DNA of 10,706 nucleotides, taken from positions 1 to 10,706 of the forward strand of contig JAQSYS010000039.1 in NCBI GenBank assembly GCA_029256005.1, read 5' to 3'. The notes under the pieces are model-generated. The model was not told the origin of the DNA. It searched no databases and saw nothing but the letters and a program-made list of their open reading frames with translations. Shown in pieces: positions 1 to 6,701 of the stretch (position 1 is its first letter; each line of letters begins with the position of its first letter). The stretch comes from Sedimentibacter sp. (GTDB lineage: Bacteria > Bacillota > Clostridia > Tissierellales > Sedimentibacteraceae). The translations under genes were made by a program, and so were the position numbers.

Positions 1-11
1 GGAGGGATAAT

Positions 12-845
12 ATGAGCAAATTTAAGGCAGCTTTATTGCAAACTCATGTTTATGACAATAAAGAAAAGAACATAGATATTGCAGTTAAATTAATTGAAAA
101 GGTTTCAAAGGAAGGCGCAGACATTGCAGTATTACCTGAAATGTTTTGTTGTCCATATGATAATGAATGGTTTAAAAAGTTCAGTGAAAAAGAAGGCGGA
201 ACTTCGTATGCAGCTATGAGTGATGCTGCAAAAGAAAATGGAATTTACATAGTTGCAGGAACAATGCCAGAATTGGAAAATGATAAGGTTTATAATACAG
301 CATATGTATTCGATAAAAGCGGAAAACAAATTGCAAAACACAGAAAAGTACACTTATTTGATATTGATGTAAAGGGAGGACAATATTTTAAAGAATCGGA
401 TACATTTACACCTGGAAATGATGTGACAGTATTTGATACAGAGTTTTGTAAAATAGGTCTAGCAATATGTTATGATATAAGATTCCCTGAATTAAGCAGA
501 TTGATGGCAGCAGAAGGTGCAGAGGTTATTATATATCCAGGTGCATTCAATATGACAACAGGACCTGCACACTGGGAGCTCAGTTTTAGGGCTAGAGCAC
601 TTGACAATCAGGTATATGCTATAGGTGTTGCTCCTGCCAGAGACATGGAGGCAACCTATCATTCATTTGGTAATTCCATTGTTACATCTCCATGGGGGAA
701 TGTAGTAAATAAGTTAGATGAAGAAAAAGGATACATTATTCAGGAAATAGATTTGGATTTTGTTAAGAAGGTTAGAACTGAGCTTCCATTATTAAAGCAT
801 GTCAGAACTGATATATACTCGCTTAATAAAATTTTGCAAAAATAA
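12..845 (+). CDS. Carbon-nitrogen hydrolase, omega-amidase (Nit2)-like
   Basis: A 277-residue soluble, cytoplasmic nitrilase-superfamily amidase. The Glu-Lys-Cys catalytic triad is visible as E43 (LPEMF), K112 (HRKVHLFD) and C153 (AICYDIRFPE). The HLFDIDV stretch followed by F-x-E-S and a TPG motif (residues 114-135) resembles Nit2/omega-amidases, which hydrolyse alpha-ketoglutaramate and alpha-ketosuccinamate, the deaminated products of glutamine and asparagine. The length is normal for the family (about 260-280). The start at 12 is set by GGAGGG at 1-6 with 5-base spacing. The gene's own promoter lies outside the window, and no clear terminator follows it. It precedes a sigma-54-controlled operon but is not under that promoter. 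Family and catalytic residues are certain; the exact substrate is inferred. A different short-chain amidase, or a deaminated-glutathione-type Nit1 activity, is possible. Confidence 0.88.
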   Translation: MSKFKAALLQTHVYDNKEKNIDIAVKLIEKVSKEGADIAVLPEMFCCPYDNEWFKKFSEKEGGTSYAAMSDAAKENGIYIVAGTMPELENDKVYNTAYVFDKSGKQIAKHRKVHLFDIDVKGGQYFKESDTFTPGNDVTVFDTEFCKIGLAICYDIRFPELSRLMAAEGAEVIIYPGAFNMTTGPAHWELSFRARALDNQVYAIGVAPARDMEATYHSFGNSIVTSPWGNVVNKLDEEKGYIIQEIDLDFVKKVRTELPLLKHVRTDIYSLNKILQK

Positions 846-866
846 TATTCTTATTACAATAAATGA

Positions 867-904
867 CCAATAAAAACCAATAACACACCAATTAAGTATC
901 CAAT
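867..904 (+). promoter_or_regulatory. Four helically phased CCAAT boxes, candidate activator binding array
   Basis: CCAAT occurs at 867-871, 877-881, 888-892 and 900-904, all on the same strand. The start-to-start spacings are 10, 11 and 12 bases, close to one helical turn. The array lies 37-74 bases upstream of the -24 element at 941. It is the only obvious repeated structure between the hydrolase stop and the promoter. An enhancer-binding protein or another regulator could bind one face of the helix here. Binding is inferred; the repeat itself is plain in the sequence. Confidence 0.5.
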
Positions 905-940
905 TTAAAATCAAGACTGGAATTTCAATTATTTTATGTA

Positions 941-956
941 TGGCACACAAATTGCA
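941..956 (+). promoter_or_regulatory. Sigma-54 (-24/-12) promoter for the transporter-iadA operon
   Basis: TGGCAC (941-946), five bases, then TTGCA (952-956). The invariant GG (942-943) and GC (954-955) are separated by exactly 10 bases. This is the full sigma-54 consensus TGGCAC-N5-TTGCW. A start of transcription about 12 bases beyond the GC, near 966-968, leaves a leader of about 25 bases before the ATG at 992. An enhancer-binding protein gene lies just downstream of the operon, which supports the call. Confidence 0.93.
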
Positions 957-991
957 TATGTATAAGCAATTAAATTAATTGGAGGAATATT

Positions 992-2728
992 ATGTCCAAA
1001 AAAAATGAGTCAAATAACAAAATCAAAAAAGATTTCACAAAAATGCGCACGCCTCATACTTATGCAATTATATTTGTTGTTGTTCTACTTTGCTGGGCGT
1101 TGACATTTATTGTTCCTGCGGGAAAATTCAGTGTACATGAAATTCAATACACTGATAACAATGGTGCGACAAAGACAAGGACAGTCCTTATGGCTGAAAC
1201 ATTCAGATACAGCTACAACTTAAATTCTGATTTCTTATCGCAAGAATTAAAGAATTTAGCTGGTGACACTGAAAAGCTTCAGGAAATAGGTGTTGACCAA
1301 GAGTCTTTAAAAGCACTTGTTGCAGGTTCAGACTTTAGTCAATCTGATTTAGATGACTTAGGATTGACAGATGATGTATTGTATGAGATATATGGCGAAT
1401 CAATGTATGATACAAGCCAAAGACTACATAAAACAGCAAGAGTCTGGGGAACAGATGACTATGAAGGCTTTGGATTTATGAACTATATATTTGAAGGACT
1501 TGTTACTGGAGATAAATATGGTTCAGCGGTTGGTATAGTTGCATTGATTTTAGTTGTAGGAGGTTCCTTTGGAATTATAATGAAGACTGGAGCAATTGAT
1601 TCCGGTATTTATGCTTTTATCAGAAAAACTAAAGGTCTCGAAAGACTTGCTCTTCCACTCTTATTTTTAATGTTTTCATTGGGAGGAGCAACCTTTGGTA
1701 TGTCTGAGGAGGTTATTCCATTTGCTATGATTATGGTTCCTTTCGTTATAGCTTTGGGATATGATTCAATAGTTGCAGTTACAGTTACCTATGTAGCTTC
1801 TCAGGTTGGTAATGCTGCGTCCTGGATGAGTCCATTCAGTGTGGCTGTAGCACAAGGAATTGCTGGCATACCTGTATTATCAGGTGCAACCTTTAGATTA
1901 ATAATGTGGTTTGTAATAACAGGGTTATCAGCTGCTTACATGATGGTATATGCTGAAAAGATAAGAAAGAAACCAGAGCTTTCAGCCGTTTATGAAACTG
2001 ACGAATATTTTAGAAACAGATTAGAAAATACTAATGAAGAAGATATGAAGTTCACACTTGGTCATAAGTTGATTCTTCTTGAAATGTTGGTTGTTTTAAT
2101 ATGGATTATTTGGGGTGTAACAGCAAAGGCATATTATATACCTGAAATAGCCTCACAGTTTTTTGTAATGGGATTTGTTGCAGGAATAATCGCTGTTGTA
2201 TTTAAGCTTAATAATATGACAATAAATGATATGGCATCTGCATTCCAGGGAGGAGTTGCTGACTTGGCCGGAACTGCAATTGTTGTAGGTATGGCAAAAG
2301 GTATACTTTTAGTTCTTGGTGGTTCAAATGCCAATGTAGCATCTGCTTTAAACACAGTGCTTTACAGCATTGGAAATGCATTAAATGGGGTTCCTGCTGC
2401 GATTGCTGCATGGAGCATGTATTTATTCCAAAGCTTGTTTAATTTAGTAGTAACATCAAATTCAGGTCAGGCAGCTCTTACAATGCCGATTATGGCACCT
2501 CTTTCCGATATAGTGGGAGTTTCCAGACAAATTGCAGTATTGGCATACCAACTTGGCGCAGGTTTTGTAGATGCATTCACACCTGTTTCAGCAAGCTTGA
2601 TAGGAGTACTTGGTGTTGCAAGAATCGACTGGTCAAAATGGGCTAAATATCAAATTAAAATGCAGGCTTTCTTTTTCTTATTAGGTACTATAACTATAAT
2701 AATAGCGGTATCCATGAATTTGCAATAA
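992..2728 (+). CDS. YfcC-family membrane transporter (C4-dicarboxylate anaerobic carrier superfamily)
   Basis: A 578-residue integral membrane transporter. The N-terminal MRTPHTYAII leads into TM1 (about 23-42) ending in IVPAG, the hallmark of YfcC proteins. Further family-like segments are VVGGSFGII (188-196), GGATFGMSEEVIPF (231-244), NAASWMSPFSVAVAQGIAG (284-302) and a C-terminal SNSGQAALTMP...DAFTPVSASLIGVLG region (489-544). Members are predicted amino-acid or peptide permeases, often encoded beside peptidases. The loop between TM1 and TM2 is about 125 residues long; I recall about 50 in ordinary relatives. It carries an acidic, probably extracytoplasmic insert at about 75-145. The start is fixed by GGAGG at 981-985, 6 bases upstream of the ATG. 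It is the first gene of a sigma-54-driven operon with iadA, 33 bases apart. The likely cargo is isoaspartyl or other small peptides, inferred only from context. Confidence 0.9.
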   Translation: MSKKNESNNKIKKDFTKMRTPHTYAIIFVVVLLCWALTFIVPAGKFSVHEIQYTDNNGATKTRTVLMAETFRYSYNLNSDFLSQELKNLAGDTEKLQEIGVDQESLKALVAGSDFSQSDLDDLGLTDDVLYEIYGESMYDTSQRLHKTARVWGTDDYEGFGFMNYIFEGLVTGDKYGSAVGIVALILVVGGSFGIIMKTGAIDSGIYAFIRKTKGLERLALPLLFLMFSLGGATFGMSEEVIPFAMIMVPFVIALGYDSIVAVTVTYVASQVGNAASWMSPFSVAVAQGIAGIPVLSGATFRLIMWFVITGLSAAYMMVYAEKIRKKPELSAVYETDEYFRNRLENTNEEDMKFTLGHKLILLEMLVVLIWIIWGVTAKAYYIPEIASQFFVMGFVAGIIAVVFKLNNMTINDMASAFQGGVADLAGTAIVVGMAKGILLVLGGSNANVASALNTVLYSIGNALNGVPAAIAAWSMYLFQSLFNLVVTSNSGQAALTMPIMAPLSDIVGVSRQIAVLAYQLGAGFVDAFTPVSASLIGVLGVARIDWSKWAKYQIKMQAFFFLLGTITIIIAVSMNLQ

Positions 2729-2761
2729 ACAATGAGACATTAAAAAGGAAAGGAAAAAGAT

Positions 2762-3946
2762 ATGATTACAATTATAAGAAATGCAGATGTTTATAAGCCT
2801 GAACATATAGGAATTAAGGATGTATTAGTGATAGGCGAAAAAATTGCAGCAGTTGACAACTTAATATCTTTTGAAACAAACGGTTTTACCGAGATAGTAG
2901 AAATTGATGCTAAGGGTAAAAAGTTAGTTCCAGGCTTTATAGATTCACATGTGCATATTTTAGGTGGTGGAGGTGAAGGAGGCTTTTCTACAAGAACTCC
3001 GGAAGCTACACTTACAGGTCTTACAACAGCAGGCGTTACAACAGTAGTTGGATGCCTAGGAACAGACGGTGTAGGAAGAGATTTAATTTCTTTGCTAGCA
3101 AAAGCTAGAGGCTTAGAAGAAGAAGGAATTACATCATATATTTATTCAGGTTCTTATAGGCTTCCATTAAAAACAATAACCGGTGAAATCATGAAGGATA
3201 TAATGGTTGTAGATAAAGTAATAGGTATAGGTGAAGTTGCTATATCAGACCATCGTTCATCTCAACCAACATTTGAAGAATTTGTAAGAGCGGTTGCTGA
3301 TGCAAGGGTTGCTGGCATGCTTTCAGGGAAGGCTGGCATCATAAACATTCATTTAGGAGATGGTCCTAGAAAAATTGATTTGTTAAGAAGGGCACTCAAG
3401 GAAACTGAAATACCAATTACTCAATTTTTACCTACTCATGTAAACAGAAATCATGATCTTTTTGAGGAATGTGTTCATTTTGCTAAAGATGGAGGCTACA
3501 TTGATTTTACTGGAAGTGAGGATCCTGATTTCTGGGAAGAAACAGATGGTGAAGTAAGATTTAGTAAAGGATTGAAAAGATTGCTGGAAGAGGGAGTTAA
3601 CCAGGATAACTTCACTCTATCATCAGATGGTCAAGGAAGTATGCCTATATTCAATGAGAAAAAGGAATATATAGGTATAGGTATTGGAAAATCAACTAGT
3701 TTAATTAAAGCAATCAAGGAATGTGTATTCAGAGAAAATATACCATTGGAAACGGCAATAAGAGCTATTACTACTAACCCAGCAAAAATACTGAAGCTAA
3801 AGAATAAAGGCAAAATAGTTATTAGTATGGATGCAGATTTATGTCTGCTCGATGAAAACCTGGATGTAGACACCGTATTAGCTAAGGGTAAAATAATGGT
3901 TCGGGATAAAAAAGCAATTGTATATGGTATTTTTGAAGACAAATAA
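2762..3946 (+). CDS. iadA: Isoaspartyl dipeptidase (beta-aspartyl-peptidase)
   Basis: A 394-residue cytoplasmic binuclear-zinc amidohydrolase that splits beta-aspartyl dipeptides into aspartate and a second amino acid. Metal ligands are H63 and H65 (DSHVH), H197, H226 (LPTHVNRN) and the catalytic D289 (LSSDGQGS). Substrate residues matching E. coli IadA are E72, Y132, R165 (SDHRS), R229 and S293. The bridging ligand differs. Where E. coli has carboxylated Lys162 (GVKCAISDHRS), this protein reads GIGEVAISDHRS, with E158 replacing the lysine. This matches the Glu-type IadA described from Colwellia psychrerythraea. Beta-Asp-X dipeptides arise from damaged protein turnover and from cyanophycin breakdown (beta-Asp-Arg). 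A ribosome binding site AAAGGA at 2749-2754 sets the start. It is cotranscribed with the transporter 33 bases upstream and ends at an intrinsic terminator. Confidence 0.94.
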   Translation: MITIIRNADVYKPEHIGIKDVLVIGEKIAAVDNLISFETNGFTEIVEIDAKGKKLVPGFIDSHVHILGGGGEGGFSTRTPEATLTGLTTAGVTTVVGCLGTDGVGRDLISLLAKARGLEEEGITSYIYSGSYRLPLKTITGEIMKDIMVVDKVIGIGEVAISDHRSSQPTFEEFVRAVADARVAGMLSGKAGIINIHLGDGPRKIDLLRRALKETEIPITQFLPTHVNRNHDLFEECVHFAKDGGYIDFTGSEDPDFWEETDGEVRFSKGLKRLLEEGVNQDNFTLSSDGQGSMPIFNEKKEYIGIGIGKSTSLIKAIKECVFRENIPLETAIRAITTNPAKILKLKNKGKIVISMDADLCLLDENLDVDTVLAKGKIMVRDKKAIVYGIFEDK

Positions 3947-3947
3947 G

Positions 3948-3975
3948 AATTCTGAGGGCAACCTCAGAATTTTTT
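3948..3975 (+). terminator. Rho-independent terminator of the transporter-iadA operon
   Basis: A perfect 10-bp stem, AATTCTGAGG (3948-3957) pairing with CCTCAGAATT (3962-3971), closes a GCAA tetraloop and runs straight into six Ts at 3970-3975. It begins one base after the iadA stop codon and separates the sigma-54 operon from the regulator gene. Confidence 0.95.
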
Positions 3976-3996
3976 ATGGCTTGATATATAATTAAA

Positions 3997-4005
3997 TGGT
4001 ATAAT
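3997..4005 (+). promoter_or_regulatory. Extended -10 promoter of the sigma-54 activator gene
   Basis: TGG followed by TATAAT (4000-4005) is a perfect extended -10 (TGnTATAAT). The best -35-like hexamer, TTGATA at 3981-3986, is only 13 bases away, too close for normal use, so the extended -10 probably carries the promoter. Initiation about 7 bases on, near 4011-4013, would put the ribosome binding site (4012-4019) almost at the 5' end of the transcript. Confidence 0.7.
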
Positions 4006-4026
4006 TTTTGGAAAGGTGGTGTGGTA

Positions 4027-6045
4027 ATGGATAAAAAAATAGTTCTTATTGCTGGCTCCGTTAATACAAAGGAGTTTTTGTATAAGCAAATTAAAGAATT
4101 TGTACCAGATAGCTATATACTGGAAGCATATTCACAAGAAGAAGGTATAATAAATAATTTCAAATGTGATTTAATGGTTGTTTCTAGCAAGGAAATGATG
4201 GAAGAGCTAAAAGACATGCAATTAAATCATGAATATAATGATATAGTTGTATGTGAAAGAAGTGTAAATTTTGATATTATTGACCAGGTTGCTAATATAC
4301 CTGTTAATGAAGAGGTTTTGTTGGTAAATGATGAAAAAGAAACTGCCATAAGCTCTATAAATGATTTAAAGGAACTTGGACTAAATCACATAATATATTA
4401 TCCATATTACCCTAGCATAAATAACTACAAAAAATTAAAAACCGCTATTACTCCAGGAGAACCCGATAAGGTTCCAAGCTGTGTTGAAAATATAATTAAT
4501 TTAGGACCTAGAATCATTAATATAAATTCATTGTATGCTATAATGGATAAATTAAATTTAAGCCATAAGGATACAACATTTATCACGAAAAAATATATGC
4601 AAAAAATTATAAATGTTTCTATGCGTATATCAGCAATAAACAATAATGTCAATGCACTAAACGGTTATCTCAACAATATAATTCATAATCTTGTTAATGG
4701 CATTTTAGTATTTGATGAAAACGGTTATATAAAATATGCAAATGAAATAATGAGAAAATTGTTACTTACAGAGAAGGAACTTGAAAACAAAAATATCAGA
4801 AATATAATTGATAGAGAGCTATATCCATATTTTTTAAGCAAGGATACATTTGATAATAAGAAGCTTAATATTATGGGAACTATCGTTAAGGTAAATAAGT
4901 TTATAACTCCCGTAGGAAAAGATATTGTTATAACTACAGACCATAATGAATTAAAAGAAAACAAAAAGCTTCCAAATTATGATTATTTGATAAAAGGTCA
5001 TGTTGCAAGACATAATTTTGAAAATATAATCGGTTCCAGCACACTACTTAAGGAAATTAAAAATACTGCTATTAAACTTGCGAAGACTGACTTAACTGTC
5101 TTGATTGAAGGCGAGAGCGGAACAGGTAAGGAGCTTTTTGCAAGTGCTATTCACCAAAATTCTAAAAGAAATAAAGGACCATATATTGCAATAAACTTCA
5201 GTGCACTTCCTGATGAATTAATTGAAAGTGAGCTTTTTGGTTATGAAGAAGGGGCATTTACAGGAGCAAAAAAGGGTGGCAAAATAGGACTATTCGAACT
5301 TGCTGAGGGAGGTACAATTTTTTTAGACGAAATTGGAGATGTGTCTCCAAAACTTCAAACAAAGCTATTAAGAGTTCTTCAGGAAAAGGAAATAATGATG
5401 CTGGGAGGCACATCAATTAAAAAGGTTGATGTTAGAATTATTGCTGCTACCAACAAAAATTTAAAAAATATGGTTTTAGAAAAGCAATTTAGATCAGATT
5501 TATATTATAGGCTAAAAATAGGATATTTGTATATTCCACCTCTTAGAGAAAGACTTAATGACATAGTAGAGCTTGTTTCATATTTTATAAAAATTGATTC
5601 AACTGCTGATGTAAAAGTAAGACAAGAGGTTATAGATGAATTCATGAAATATAAATGGCATGGCAATGTAAGAGAATTAGAAAGTACTATTCAATATATG
5701 CTTGCTGTAAGAACAGGAAGTGAATTAACTATGTCTGATTTGCCTGACAGTAACTTTTTTGAGCATTCATTAGATTCACATAATATGAAACAATTTAAAT
5801 GTTTAAGTAGTGTGCAAATAGCATTATTAAAGTGTATAAATGAGCTTCAGTTTAATAATATTTCAGCAGGAAGAGAAAATTTATCACTCAAGCTAAAAGA
5901 AGAAGGTCTTGATATGACTAGTTCACAAGTGAGAACTAGACTGGACAGCTTAGAAAAGCAAGGATATATAATCAAAAAAAGAGGAAGACAAGGTACATTT
6001 CTTACAGATTTAGGCTATAAAGAAATAAACAGCGTGAAAGATTAA
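4027..6045 (+). CDS. Sigma-54-dependent transcriptional activator with PAS, AAA+ and winged-helix domains
   Basis: A 672-residue enhancer-binding protein. Residues 1-200 form an alternating strand/helix region (IVLIAG, DLMVVSS, DIVVCERS, VLLVND, IIYYPYYP) that I take as the signal-input domain; I cannot assign its ligand. A PAS-like segment follows (about 213-305, NGILVFDENGYIKYANE). The AAA+ core (about 333-575) has Walker A GESGTGKE (362-369), the sigma-54-contacting GAFTGA loop (409-414), Walker B IFLDEI (431-436) and arginine-finger region FRSDLYYRL (488-496). The C-terminus (about 592-665) reads as a winged helix, with SSQVRTRLDSLEKQG as recognition helix, instead of the usual Fis-type helix-turn-helix. 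I chose the ATG at 4027 because AAAGGTGG (4012-4019) sits 7 bases upstream; a GTG two codons earlier (4021) is too close. It probably activates the sigma-54 promoter at 941. Confidence 0.93.
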   Translation: MDKKIVLIAGSVNTKEFLYKQIKEFVPDSYILEAYSQEEGIINNFKCDLMVVSSKEMMEELKDMQLNHEYNDIVVCERSVNFDIIDQVANIPVNEEVLLVNDEKETAISSINDLKELGLNHIIYYPYYPSINNYKKLKTAITPGEPDKVPSCVENIINLGPRIININSLYAIMDKLNLSHKDTTFITKKYMQKIINVSMRISAINNNVNALNGYLNNIIHNLVNGILVFDENGYIKYANEIMRKLLLTEKELENKNIRNIIDRELYPYFLSKDTFDNKKLNIMGTIVKVNKFITPVGKDIVITTDHNELKENKKLPNYDYLIKGHVARHNFENIIGSSTLLKEIKNTAIKLAKTDLTVLIEGESGTGKELFASAIHQNSKRNKGPYIAINFSALPDELIESELFGYEEGAFTGAKKGGKIGLFELAEGGTIFLDEIGDVSPKLQTKLLRVLQEKEIMMLGGTSIKKVDVRIIAATNKNLKNMVLEKQFRSDLYYRLKIGYLYIPPLRERLNDIVELVSYFIKIDSTADVKVRQEVIDEFMKYKWHGNVRELESTIQYMLAVRTGSELTMSDLPDSNFFEHSLDSHNMKQFKCLSSVQIALLKCINELQFNNISAGRENLSLKLKEEGLDMTSSQVRTRLDSLEKQGYIIKKRGRQGTFLTDLGYKEINSVKD

Positions 6046-6065
6046 AAAAATTAATTTAGGTTTAA

Positions 6066-6093
6066 TTAACATATTAACATATTAAGTCATAAT
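6066..6093 (+). promoter_or_regulatory. Possible sigma-A promoter for the UPF0178 gene, with TTAACATA tandem repeat
   Basis: TTAACA (6066-6071), a 16-base gap and CATAAT (6088-6093) make a moderate -35/-10 pair upstream of the ATG at 6118. The sequence TTAACATA is repeated head to tail at 6066-6073 and 6074-6081, followed by another TTAA. The region is so AT-rich that chance matches are easy. Read-through from the regulator gene, which lacks a visible terminator, is the alternative. Confidence 0.3.
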
Positions 6094-6117
6094 TTAAATA
6101 AAAAAGGAGATTTTTTC

Positions 6118-6576
6118 ATGCGGATTATTATAGATGGAGATGCATGCCCTCAGCGGGTAAAGGAAATATGCGAGACTGCTGCAAATGAATTTGGGATAGA
6201 ACTTATTATTGTGGTAGATATGGACCATTATATCGTTAGCGACCATCAGATTATTATAGTAGAGAAGGGAAGAGATTCTGTAGACTATAAAATCGTACAG
6301 ATTTTTAAGGAAGATGACATATTAGTAACTCAGGACTATGGGTTATCAAGCCTTGTTTTGAACAAAGCTTCAGCTGTAATCCATACTGCAGGATTTTTTA
6401 TAAATAAAACAAATATTGACAACTTGCTTCAATCAAGATACATCAGTGACAAAATTAGAAAGCTTGGAGGCAAAACAAAAGGTCCTTCAAAGAGAACTAA
6501 GGAACAGGATGAAAACTTTAAGAAATGCCTTTACAAGGTGTTGCATGAAAAACTTGGGAAGTTTAAGCATAAATAA
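6118..6576 (+). CDS. UPF0178 (DUF188) family protein, YaiI/YqxD-like
   Basis: A 152-residue soluble protein of the widespread YaiI/YqxD family. Conserved features are the N-terminal IIIDGDACP with D6 and D8, D53/D56 in GRDSVDYKIV, the DDILVTQDYGLSSLV block (66-80) and the C-terminal GGKTKGPSKRTKEQDENF. The spaced acidic residues and fold pattern resemble PIN/NYN-type nuclease domains, but as far as I know no biochemical role is established for the family, so I give none. Length is typical (about 150). The start is supported by AAGGAGA (6104-6110), 7 bases before the ATG. It lies 72 bases after the activator gene and 125 before the aminotransferase start. Nothing ties it functionally to either neighbour. 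Confidence 0.9.
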   Translation: MRIIIDGDACPQRVKEICETAANEFGIELIIVVDMDHYIVSDHQIIIVEKGRDSVDYKIVQIFKEDDILVTQDYGLSSLVLNKASAVIHTAGFFINKTNIDNLLQSRYISDKIRKLGGKTKGPSKRTKEQDENFKKCLYKVLHEKLGKFKHK

Positions 6577-6593
6577 TAGGAACAATGAATGAC

Positions 6594-6643
6594 GGGCAAA
6601 GCCCTTATTGAACAAAGTTCAGTAGACTTTAGTACAAACTTGT
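6594..6643. repeat. Cluster of short dyads between the UPF0178 and aminotransferase genes
   Basis: Two adjacent perfect dyads share the same AAA centre: GGGC-AAA-GCCC (6594-6604) and GAAC-AAA-GTTC (6610-6620). A third, ACAA-AC-TTGT (6634-6643), overlaps the -35 of the putative downstream promoter, and AAAGT/ACTTT (6614-6618 and 6626-6630) form a looser pair. The first, followed by TTATT, may be a weak terminator for the UPF0178 gene. The later ones are placed where an operator would be. Stems of 4-5 bp are weak evidence. Confidence 0.3.
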
Positions 6644-6668
6644 GATAAATTAACAATAACAGTATTAT
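6640..6668 (+). promoter_or_regulatory. Sigma-A-like promoter for the aminotransferase-symporter operon
   Basis: TTGTGA (6640-6645) and TATTAT (6663-6668) are separated by 17 bases, with 4/6 and 5/6 matches to the sigma-A consensus. Transcription from about 6675 would give a leader of roughly 27 bases to the ATG at 6702. Confidence 0.5.
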
Positions 6669-6701
6669 ATATAAAATTAAACTAAATAGAAGGTGGAGAA
6701 T

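Noticed and set aside
846..940. A terminator after the omega-amidase-like gene
   Set aside because: AATAA...TTATT around 841-855 is a weak AT-only dyad with no T-run; no convincing hairpin is present.
3631..3942. A 103-codon open frame on the minus strand inside iadA
   Set aside because: It lies wholly antisense to a well-conserved gene, and its hydrophobic, serine-rich product looks like a reverse reading of iadA codons.
4021..4026. GTG at 4021 as start of the activator
   Set aside because: It is one base from the Shine-Dalgarno sequence, while ATG at 4027 has ideal 7-base spacing.
6590..6612. GGGCAAAGCCC followed by TTATT as a true intrinsic terminator
   Set aside because: The stem is only 4 bp and the T-tract is broken, so I list it only as a short dyad.
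6594..6613. A second sigma-54 promoter before the aminotransferase
   Set aside because: GGGCA resembles a -24 box, but the required GC 10 bases after the GG is absent.
6693..6695. GTG at 6693 as start of the aminotransferase
   Set aside because: It lies within the AAGGTGGAG ribosome binding site of the ATG at 6702.
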